Assembly (NCBI GenBank): GCA_964519835.1
Contig: CAZFLD010000149.1
Location: 1-5,680 of the forward strand
DNA from: CAZFLD01 sp964519835
GTDB lineage: Bacteria; Spirochaetota; Spirochaetia; DSM-27196; CAZFLD01
Direction of reading: 5' to 3'
Length of the DNA: 5,680 bases
Part shown: positions 1 to 5,481 of the stretch, in pieces
Layout: every line of letters starts with the position of its first letter
Numbering within the stretch: position 1 is the stretch's first letter
Translations under genes and position numbers: made by a program
The notes under the pieces: model-generated
The model's input: only the letters and a program-made list of their open reading frames with translations
Told to the model about the DNA's origin: nothing
The model's database searches: none

Positions 1-32
1 GGGGGCGAAACAGCAAAAAACTCAGGCGGTCT

Positions 33-64
33 CAGGCTCGGCTTGAAGCGAGCACCTTTCGACC
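33..64. repeat. Hairpin-forming direct repeat, copy 1 (left of operon)
   Basis: The first 17 bases (33-49) are identical to 5437-5453 beyond the right end of the operon, and 26 of 32 positions match across the whole element. The copy folds into a hairpin: 36-40 pairs with 49-53, 41 is bulged, 42-43 pairs with 47-48, and the loop is 44-46. No T-run follows on the + strand, so it is not a standard intrinsic terminator. It may be an interspersed intergenic repeat or the 3' end structure of an upstream gene. Confidence 0.6.
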
Positions 65-116
65 CAACCAAACTCATATGCCGCGTGACGCTCGGCGACG
101 AATGGAAAAGGTCATA

Positions 117-143
117 ATCCGAACACAGATTTAACCGAACACA
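117..143. repeat. Short tandem-spaced direct repeat CCGAACACA x2
   Basis: CCGAACACA occurs at 119-127 and again at 135-143, a period of 16 bp. The match extends left imperfectly (AT versus AA before the CCG). The second copy overlaps the candidate -35 box at 131-136. Two evenly spaced copies just upstream of an operon could be half-sites for a regulator; this is inference from position only. Confidence 0.4.
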
Positions 144-159
144 AACAGTCAGCTAATAT
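131..159 (+). promoter_or_regulatory. Candidate sigma70-like promoter of the transporter operon
   Basis: TTAACC (131-136, 4 of 6 matches to TTGACA) lies 17 bp before TAATAT (154-159, 4 of 6 matches to TATAAT). Transcription would begin near 166, leaving a leader of only about 14 nt before the GTG at 180. That fits the lack of a visible Shine-Dalgarno there. A second -10-like hexamer, CATAAT at 113-118, has no convincing -35. The assignment is weak. Confidence 0.25.
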
Positions 160-164
160 CTGAC
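148..164. promoter_or_regulatory. Candidate operator: perfect 5-bp dyad overlapping the -10
   Basis: GTCAG (148-152) and CTGAC (160-164) form a perfect inverted repeat separated by 7 bp. The spacer contains the candidate -10 hexamer at 154-159. A repressor bound here would block the promoter. No regulator gene is visible, so the family cannot be named. A 5-bp dyad alone can occur by chance. Confidence 0.3.
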
Positions 165-179
165 CGCGACACTGCCACC

Positions 180-1064
180 GTGCAAGCGCTCGTGCGGCGT
201 CGGGAACAGACTACCCGACTTCTCTTTACCTTACCATTTCTGATTCCGCTAATCGTCTTTTGGTTTGTGCCGCTTCTCGTAGGGTTCGGAATCAGTTTTA
301 CTGATTGGGACTACATCTCGCCGCAAGCCGAGTTCGTGGGGCTCAGAAACTACAGCGACATGCTACTCGGGCGCGATTTTTTTGCCGCCCTCAAAAATAC
401 TGCGGTTTTTGGCGCCGGCAGCATCGTCGCCACACTGGTCCTGGGACTCGCCTTTGCGCTGATGCTGCAGGGCGCCTTCTCGGGGTCGAAGATGTACCAG
501 AGAATCATCTTCAGCCCATGGATAACCCCGGCGGTCGCGCTTTCGCTCGTCTGGTCGTGGATCTACGAACCGGACCGGGGATTTGCGAATTTCGTGCTTG
601 GAGCATTTGGTATCTCTCCATTGCGGTGGCTCCAGAGCTCGGAGACGGCCATGCTCGCGGTTATCATCTTCACGGTCTGGAAGTCGATCGGCTGGACGAT
701 GCTTTTTTATATTGGCGCCCTGGAGCGGGTTCCCCGAGGCGTCGATGAAGCGGCCAGAATCGACGGGGCGGGCTATCTCGCGCGACTCTTCCGGATCACC
801 ATTCCACTCATCTCGCCAACAACGTACTTCCTTTTCGTGATCAACCTGATCACATCGATTCAGGTCTACGATCAGATCCGGATCATGACCCAAGGCGGAC
901 CCGGACGGAGTACCACGACGCTTTTGTACCTCTACTACGACAAGGCATTCCAGAACTTCCAGATGGGACCGGCGAGTGTTGTGGCGATCGCGATTCTCCT
1001 CATTACCATCGCCCTTTCACTCATCAGCACACGACTTGGGAGGGATCACGTCCATTACGAGTGA
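180..1064 (+). CDS. ABC importer inner-membrane permease, MalF/UgpA-like
   Basis: This is one of two membrane subunits that form the translocation channel of a carbohydrate-type (CUT1) ABC importer. The 294-residue length is typical of UgpA-type permeases, which lack MalF's extra periplasmic domain. About six hydrophobic segments are seen near residues 14-38, 73-97, 108-128, 157-179, 212-234 and 265-285. The cytoplasmic EAA loop that docks the ATPase begins at E190-A191-A192 with G196 and ends near P209. The TQGGPGRST motif at 237-245 is characteristic of the MalF side. The GTG at 180 is the first start after the in-frame stop at 132-134, but it has no Shine-Dalgarno; GTG at 192 would also keep the first membrane helix. 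It is the first gene of the block, 9 nt before the partner permease. The substrate cannot be read from this subunit. Confidence 0.92.
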   Translation: MQALVRRREQTTRLLFTLPFLIPLIVFWFVPLLVGFGISFTDWDYISPQAEFVGLRNYSDMLLGRDFFAALKNTAVFGAGSIVATLVLGLAFALMLQGAFSGSKMYQRIIFSPWITPAVALSLVWSWIYEPDRGFANFVLGAFGISPLRWLQSSETAMLAVIIFTVWKSIGWTMLFYIGALERVPRGVDEAARIDGAGYLARLFRITIPLISPTTYFLFVINLITSIQVYDQIRIMTQGGPGRSTTTLLYLYYDKAFQNFQMGPASVVAIAILLITIALSLISTRLGRDHVHYE

Positions 1065-1073
1065 TCATAACGC

Positions 1074-1910
1074 ATGCGCAGGCCAATACACCCAGCCAAG
1101 ATCGTGAAGCACATTGTTCTTGTAATCTCGTCACTGGTATTTATGTTCCCCTTTCTCTGGATGGTCTTTGGTGTGTTCAAGACCAACAACGAGATATGGC
1201 AGCAACCGTACAAGCTCTTCCCGGCACAGTGGAACATCGGCACGGTGATAGAGTCGTTGCCCGAACTGGGACTTGGTACTTACATATTCAATAGCTTTTT
1301 CGTGGGTATCGTGGGCACGTTGATGATGATCCTTGCCGCGACTCTTTTCACCTACGTCATCGTGTTCATGAAGACAAAACACACTGAGCTGCTGTTTGCG
1401 CTCGTGCTTGGAACGTACATGCTTCCCGGCGCGATTACCTACGTCCCCTCGTATGTGATCCTCGCTAACGTTGGTCTACTCGATACCCTATTCGGCTTGA
1501 TGCTGTCGAACATGGCAAGCGTGTTCGGGGTCTTCTACCTGCGCCAGTCTTTCAAGAAGACGAGTCCCAACTACATTGACGCGGCGCGGATCGACGGTGC
1601 GAGCCACCTGAGGACCCTCCGGCACGTAGTGTTCCCGCTCAATCAGTCGGCCTTCTTCACTTTGTTTGTGCTGACGTTTATCCAGCAATACAACAATTAC
1701 ATGTGGCCAAGCATCATGCTTACGAGTCAAGAAAAGTATCTGATCTCGCAGGGCCTACGTCAGTTTTTTATTCAGGAGGGAGCGTACGGAATGAACTGGG
1801 CGGAGGTAATGCTCGCGAGTACCGTGGCAACACTTCCGCTGATCATCATTTTTATCGTGGTTCAGAACTGGCTTGTGACCGGAATCAAGCAAGACAGTGG
1901 ACTGAAATAA
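1074..1910 (+). CDS. ABC importer inner-membrane permease, MalG/UgpE-like
   Basis: This is the second membrane subunit, pairing with the preceding permease. It is 278 residues long, normal for MalG/UgpE. The N-terminus has a short basic stretch, then a first membrane helix at about 11-33 followed by the family-typical VFKTNNEIW region. Further hydrophobic segments lie near 70-97, 105-131, 136-157, 193-213 and 241-268. The EAA loop appears in the variant form D169-A170-A171-R-I-D-G (G175), with the conserved proline near 188. D for E at the first position is tolerated in this family. The ATG at 1074 has no strong ribosome site, so translation probably depends on coupling to the gene 9 nt upstream. 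The next gene, the binding protein, follows after 18 nt. No ATP-binding subunit is seen next to the permeases. Confidence 0.92.
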   Translation: MRRPIHPAKIVKHIVLVISSLVFMFPFLWMVFGVFKTNNEIWQQPYKLFPAQWNIGTVIESLPELGLGTYIFNSFFVGIVGTLMMILAATLFTYVIVFMKTKHTELLFALVLGTYMLPGAITYVPSYVILANVGLLDTLFGLMLSNMASVFGVFYLRQSFKKTSPNYIDAARIDGASHLRTLRHVVFPLNQSAFFTLFVLTFIQQYNNYMWPSIMLTSQEKYLISQGLRQFFIQEGAYGMNWAEVMLASTVATLPLIIIFIVVQNWLVTGIKQDSGLK

Positions 1911-1917
1911 AACAGAC

Positions 1918-1925
1918 AGGAGAAG
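1918..1925 (+). promoter_or_regulatory. Strong Shine-Dalgarno of the solute-binding protein gene
   Basis: AGGAGAAG sits with six bases between AGGAG (1918-1922) and the ATG at 1929. It is the clearest ribosome-binding site in the window. It fits the usual need for binding protein in excess over the permeases. Confidence 0.8.
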
Positions 1926-1928
1926 ACA

Positions 1929-3251
1929 ATGCGCACATTTACCGTCGCGATGCTGGTCATCGCAATGGCTGCGACTTCGTTTGCAGCAGGAACGCAGGAC
2001 GAGGCCGATCAGGGCCCGACTCGTATCGAATTCTGGCACGCGCTTGGCGGGTCCTTGGGAAACGAGCTTCACAGGATCGTAGACGACTTCAACGCATCAC
2101 AGGATCGCTACGAAGTTGACCCGGTAGTGGTCGGCAGCTACGCCGAGGTCGACGAGAAGCTCCAGGCGGCTTACGCGGGTCGGAACGTACCCGCTCTCGT
2201 CGTAGGAGGCTCGCATAACACCTACTTCGAGAGGGGCCTTGTTGCGCCTTTCGAGGACTACATGCCCGAGTCGTACGACAAGAACGACATCGTCGGTGGC
2301 TTCATGGATGCGGCTGTCCGTGACGGCAAGATGTACTTCGCGCCCGCCTACGGCACGTCGCAGGTTCTCTACTTTAACGAGGCGGTGCTTTCCGAGGTTG
2401 GTGCCACTCGCGATGATCTCACCACGTGGCAGTCGCTGGCGGCGCTCAGCGAGCGTGTGATCGGCACGGACACAAACAACAACACCATCACCTATGTTTG
2501 GGAGCCGATGTGGGGAGCAGGAAACATCGCGGATATGGCATCCAGCAACGGCGGGACATTCCTTTCGGACGACGGCCGAACGGTTATGATCAACTCGGAA
2601 CCCTGGGTCGAGGTTCTCGAGCAGGTGCGGCGCTGGATTCATGAGGACAATACGATGAGGATCCACTCGGGCGGTCAGGGCTGGGAGTACTGGTACAAGA
2701 CGATGGACGACTGGGTCTACGGTGTGTCCCTCGGATACACAGGTTCGCCGGGCGACTACATCATTGCTCTCGACGCCGTGAAGGAAAGTATCGCGGACGG
2801 CTACAAGAACCAATTCGCGGTAGCGCCACAGCCAGGTTGGGGTTCACATCCACCGGCACCGTTCTTCTCAAGTTTGATGTACTTTATTCCCAACAGTGCG
2901 AACCTCAGCGAGTCGCAGAAACGCGGCGCTGCAGAGTTCATCGCGTACGCGACCAGCACCGAGAATACGGCAGCTTTCGCAATCGCGACCGGCTACGTCG
3001 CGGTCCGAAACTCAGTCCTGGATCTACCGGCTTACCAAGAGTATCTTCAAACGCACCCGGACGCCGATGCGCCTTTGCGACAGATCGACCAGTACGCCGT
3101 TCCTACATTTATTGATCCCACCGGTGGCGCTATCACGAACGCATTTGGTGTTGCGGTTGATGAGGTTCAACTCGAGAATCGCCCGGCTCGAGAAGCGCTT
3201 GACGAAGCGGCGGACCGCGCTCAAGTCGAGCTGGACAAGCTGTTCAGGTGA
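1929..3251 (+). CDS. UgpB-like periplasmic solute-binding protein of the ABC importer
   Basis: This is the extracytoplasmic receptor that captures substrate and delivers it to the two permeases. It is 440 residues long, close to E. coli UgpB. A signal peptide spans about residues 1-20, with cleavage probable after A19 or A20 (SFA/AG). There is no lipobox cysteine, so it looks soluble and periplasmic. The mature N-terminus has the family's IEFWHALGG stretch, with W36-H37 like the FWHS of UgpB. GYTGSPG lies at 269-275, and the late ATGYVAVR segment around 353-360 matches the TGYLPV region of UgpB-type proteins. These features favour a glycerol-3-phosphate or phosphodiester-like ligand over a maltose-like one, but the cluster 1 family also binds many sugars. 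The stop overlaps the GTG of the next gene (GTGA, 3248-3251), implying translational coupling. The order permease-permease-binding protein differs from E. coli ugpBAEC. Confidence 0.9.
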   Translation: MRTFTVAMLVIAMAATSFAAGTQDEADQGPTRIEFWHALGGSLGNELHRIVDDFNASQDRYEVDPVVVGSYAEVDEKLQAAYAGRNVPALVVGGSHNTYFERGLVAPFEDYMPESYDKNDIVGGFMDAAVRDGKMYFAPAYGTSQVLYFNEAVLSEVGATRDDLTTWQSLAALSERVIGTDTNNNTITYVWEPMWGAGNIADMASSNGGTFLSDDGRTVMINSEPWVEVLEQVRRWIHEDNTMRIHSGGQGWEYWYKTMDDWVYGVSLGYTGSPGDYIIALDAVKESIADGYKNQFAVAPQPGWGSHPPAPFFSSLMYFIPNSANLSESQKRGAAEFIAYATSTENTAAFAIATGYVAVRNSVLDLPAYQEYLQTHPDADAPLRQIDQYAVPTFIDPTGGAITNAFGVAVDEVQLENRPAREALDEAADRAQVELDKLFR

Positions 3252-4729
3252 GTGGGTATGGCGTAGTTGCTCGAGCCGAGATAACGGACGAGCGGCATGT
3301 CATCCGACTGACCGTGACAGAGACGACGGAGGTCCACCTGGACCTCCGTTTTTCGCAGGCCATACTCGCGTACGTTCGTGTTCACGATCCTGCGATGAAG
3401 CTCGTGGCAATTGCCGGGTGCATAAACGGCCGGGATCGTGTCGCCATCCGGCTCCACCCGGATCTACCCACGTTGAACGCGTTGCCCTGTGCGCCACTCG
3501 TGGGCGAGTATCTCGTGACCGTCACTACCCCCCTAACGGAGCACCAACGCGCCGGCGCAACGGTGGAGGTGTCGGCGTCGCCGACCCCGCCCTCGCCTAT
3601 TCCACATCACGAACTAACCGAGCAGCAAACGTTCGATTCCGACGGCCATGCCGTTGGTCCGGCGACCATTCGGGACTCCGCGCACCGCTACTACCGCGGC
3701 GACCTGCACGGCCACACGCAGGCCTCCGACGGAATGCTCAACGATGAACAGGCCGTGCGGCTCCTCGATCAGCAACGCCTCGACTACATGGCGATCACCG
3801 AGCACAACCTGATCACTTTCGGCCATCGATCCGGCCGTGTCATGATCGTTCCCGCCTTCGAGTTGACCCTTCCTCAGGGGCATCTCAACGTGTACGGTGT
3901 CGATCAATCAGATACACTCGATGCGCTCTGGTCTCGCTTCGAGACCAAGGAGGCGACACTTCGACATCTGGTTCCGGCGCTGCACGATCGAGGACACCTC
4001 GTTTCGGTCAACCACATGTTTCTCCGTCCGTGGGCCTTCGAGGCCACGGGAGTGCCCGTCACCGCGATCGACACGATTGAGATCATCTGCGATCCCACTT
4101 ACGCCGACAGTCCGGCTGCAAATGAGAAAGCCGTCGACTTCGTCGACTTCCTGTGGTCTCTGGGGAAGCGCGTGTACGCCGTAGGCGGAAGCGACAGCCA
4201 TAACCCTCCCACCCAGCCCTACGAAGGTTCCGAACTCCCGAGTATCTACGGAGACCCCGCCACGTGGGTCTTCTGCGAAGGACTCTCGATTGAAAACCTC
4301 GTGCATGCTATCCGTCGCGGACATAGTTACGTGGCACGCTTTATCACGCTGGACATCTCCATCGACGGAGGGCGCCGCCTGCCCGGCGATCGCGTTCCGC
4401 GGGAAGCGTCCACTTTCGATTACGAGGTGCGCGTCGTGGATTTTGGACATCGCGGAACCTCCGGGGCGATATCGGAATTGACCGGAGAGATCGTGCTTGA
4501 CGGCATTGTCATCGCGAGCGTTCCCCTCTCCGCGGACCAGCCCGCCTTTGGCGTGCGCGATGTCGTAAGCCTTGTGCACGACCGCGAGTCGTGGTGGTTA
4601 CGGGCTTCCGTTCGGGATAGAGCGGGCTTGATCGTAGCGTACGTGAATCCGATCTACGGCGGCGAGGTCACATATGGAGAAGAAACCGTTGACGACCTCA
4701 TCGCAGCATTCGAGCAGACGCGTGATTAG
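3248..4729 (+). CDS. PHP-fold metallohydrolase, CehA/McbA type (putative phosphoesterase)
   Basis: This is a predicted cytoplasmic metal-dependent hydrolase of 493 residues with no signal peptide. Residues 1 to about 115 look like the beta-sandwich found ahead of PHP domains in CehA/McbA-like proteins, followed by a proline-rich linker at 111-121. The PHP domain runs from about 148 to 320. Its metal-ligand motifs are H154-x-H156 with D161 (RGDLHGHT), E185-H186 (AITEHN), E205 (PAFEL), H212 (GHLNVYG), H256 (SVNHMF) and D316-x-H318 (GGSDSHN). A second beta-rich region from about 360 to 480 ends in the family-typical NPIYGG. The family includes carbaryl hydrolase and phosphoesterase relatives, so the reaction is ester or phosphoester hydrolysis, with the substrate unknown. 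E185 replaces the more usual Asp of TDHN. The GTG start overlaps the stop of the binding-protein gene and lacks a strong ribosome site. An intrinsic terminator lies within codons 27-36. Confidence 0.88.
   Translation: MSGYGVVARAEITDERHVIRLTVTETTEVHLDLRFSQAILAYVRVHDPAMKLVAIAGCINGRDRVAIRLHPDLPTLNALPCAPLVGEYLVTVTTPLTEHQRAGATVEVSASPTPPSPIPHHELTEQQTFDSDGHAVGPATIRDSAHRYYRGDLHGHTQASDGMLNDEQAVRLLDQQRLDYMAITEHNLITFGHRSGRVMIVPAFELTLPQGHLNVYGVDQSDTLDALWSRFETKEATLRHLVPALHDRGHLVSVNHMFLRPWAFEATGVPVTAIDTIEIICDPTYADSPAANEKAVDFVDFLWSLGKRVYAVGGSDSHNPPTQPYEGSELPSIYGDPATWVFCEGLSIENLVHAIRRGHSYVARFITLDISIDGGRRLPGDRVPREASTFDYEVRVVDFGHRGTSGAISELTGEIVLDGIVIASVPLSADQPAFGVRDVVSLVHDRESWWLRASVRDRAGLIVAYVNPIYGGEVTYGEETVDDLIAAFEQTRD
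3326..3353 (+). terminator. Intrinsic terminator inside the 5' end of the PHP gene
   Basis: Bases 3326-3335 (ACGGAGGTCC) pair perfectly with 3340-3349 (GGACCTCCGT) around the loop ACCT (3336-3339). The T-run 3349-3353 follows directly. The stem is 10 bp and mostly G-C. It lies 75 nt after the binding-protein stop, where a transporter terminator or attenuator would be expected, yet it falls in codons 27-36 of the overlapping PHP reading frame. It would lower hydrolase and phosphatase expression relative to the transporter. Translating ribosomes that cross it could suppress it. Confidence 0.75.
4664..4667 (+). promoter_or_regulatory. Shine-Dalgarno GAGG supporting the ATG at 4674
   Basis: GAGG at 4664-4667, within the 3' end of the PHP gene, sits 6 nt before the ATG at 4674. 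No comparable purine tract precedes the alternative GTG at 4722. This favours the longer phosphatase with a 56-nt overlap. Confidence 0.45.
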
Positions 4730-5429
4730 GGCCGTGCTATTCGACAAAGACGGCACGCTCCTTGACTTCGCGGCGACATGGCACCGGATATTCACCACAG
4801 CATTTCAGAGTCTTGGGACGGAGCTGGGTCTGGGCGAAACCGCCGTAAAGCAACTCCAACATGTGTCCGGCTACCGGAACGACGGCTTCGAGCCGGAGAG
4901 CATCGTGCAGCACATGAGCGCAAGCGGCATCGTCTATCGATGGGCCGCGTGTCTCGACCGGCATGATCTGCGAGAGCAAATGTTGCAAGTCGTCCAGTTG
5001 GCCGCGATGAAGCCTTCGACAACCAGCGATCTCCTACCCGGGGTCGATTCGGCGTTGCGATACTTGTCGGCGAAGCGCTACCAGCTGGGGGTCGCCACCG
5101 CCGACTCGCTCGAGTCCACATACAACGGCTTAACCCGGGCGGGGATACTACACTACTTTTCGTTTATCGGGTGCGACGACGGGACCTACCCGGCCAAGCC
5201 CGATCCTTCGATGGCTCGCGAGTTTCTGCGTCTGCACCAGATGGCGGCCGACCAGCTACTAATCGTCGGAGACAGCGTAAGCGATCGGGACTTCGCCAGG
5301 AACGCCGGAGCACAATTTGTCGGAATCACGACTGGGTACAACCGATTTGGAGTTGGCCAAGACAACAAAGACGGCGTCGGAGTGCTTATCCCATCGATGC
5401 ACGAGCTTATCTCACGGTGCGCGCTGTGA
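4674..5429 (+). CDS. HAD-superfamily phosphatase, phosphoglycolate phosphatase-like
   Basis: This is a predicted cytoplasmic phosphomonoesterase of 251 residues, the usual size for subfamily IA HAD enzymes such as Gph. Motif I is D24-x-D26-G-T (FDKDGT), providing the nucleophile and the acid/base Asp. An alpha-helical C1 cap follows at about 32-118. Motif II is T142 in GVATADS. Motif III is K175 in YPAKPDP, and motif IV is G199-D200-S-V-S-D204. All catalytic positions are present. The substrate is unknown; after a PHP esterase it could remove phosphate from a hydrolysis product, which is inference. The start is uncertain: ATG 4674 has a GAGG site, while GTG 4722 would give a compact protein starting VIRAVLFDKDG and only an 8-nt overlap with the upstream stop. 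The first 16 residues of the long form are polar and not part of the fold. It is the last gene of the block. Confidence 0.88.
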   Translation: MEKKPLTTSSQHSSRRVIRAVLFDKDGTLLDFAATWHRIFTTAFQSLGTELGLGETAVKQLQHVSGYRNDGFEPESIVQHMSASGIVYRWAACLDRHDLREQMLQVVQLAAMKPSTTSDLLPGVDSALRYLSAKRYQLGVATADSLESTYNGLTRAGILHYFSFIGCDDGTYPAKPDPSMAREFLRLHQMAADQLLIVGDSVSDRDFARNAGAQFVGITTGYNRFGVGQDNKDGVGVLIPSMHELISRCAL

Positions 5430-5436
5430 CCCATCC

Positions 5437-5468
5437 CAGGCTCGGCTTGAAGCCGGCACTCCTCGATC
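5437..5468. repeat. Hairpin-forming direct repeat, copy 2 (right of operon)
   Basis: This is the second copy of the element at 33-64, in the same orientation, starting 8 nt after the phosphatase stop. It also folds, with a shifted bulge: 5440-5442 pairs with 5455-5457 (one T.G pair), 5443 is bulged, 5444-5447 pairs with 5451-5454, and the loop is 5448-5450. Its position suits a 3' end structure for the operon, but no T-run follows. Bases 5455-5459 (GGCAC) can alternatively pair with GTGCC at 5478-5482, next to the convergent kinase stop, so two exclusive folds are possible. Confidence 0.6.
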
Positions 5469-5481
5469 GGAACCTCGGTGC

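Noticed and set aside
21..37. CTCAGGC repeated twice next to an A-run, considered as a minus-strand terminator
   Set aside because: The two copies are direct, not inverted, so no stem forms immediately before the minus-strand T-run.
1..117. Open + frame from the left edge to TAA at 115-117 (38 codons), a possible 3' end of an upstream gene
   Set aside because: No recognisable family motif, another frame is open even longer (to 132-134), and it would contain the hairpin repeat that is non-coding at its other copy. It cannot be excluded from the window alone.
363..893. 176-codon minus-strand open frame inside the first permease
   Set aside because: It is antisense to a well-supported membrane protein, is rich in charged residues without domain motifs, and fits a shadow frame of GC-rich coding DNA.
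1044..1066. GATCAC/GTGATC inverted repeat (6 bp, 11-nt loop) across the stop of the first permease
   Set aside because: The stem is short with a long loop and no T-run, and it does not cover a ribosome-binding site. It is probably chance.
2097..2813. 238-codon minus-strand open frame inside the binding-protein gene
   Set aside because: The opposite strand encodes a clear UgpB-like protein throughout. The antisense product has no recognisable motif or start context.
3173..3194. Two CTCGAG palindromes flanking a short spacer near the end of the binding-protein gene
   Set aside because: They lie in coding sequence, six bases is short, and no positional logic supports a function.
3908..4579. 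223-codon minus-strand open frame inside the PHP gene
   Set aside because: It overlaps the PHP metal motifs on the + strand and shows no family features of its own.
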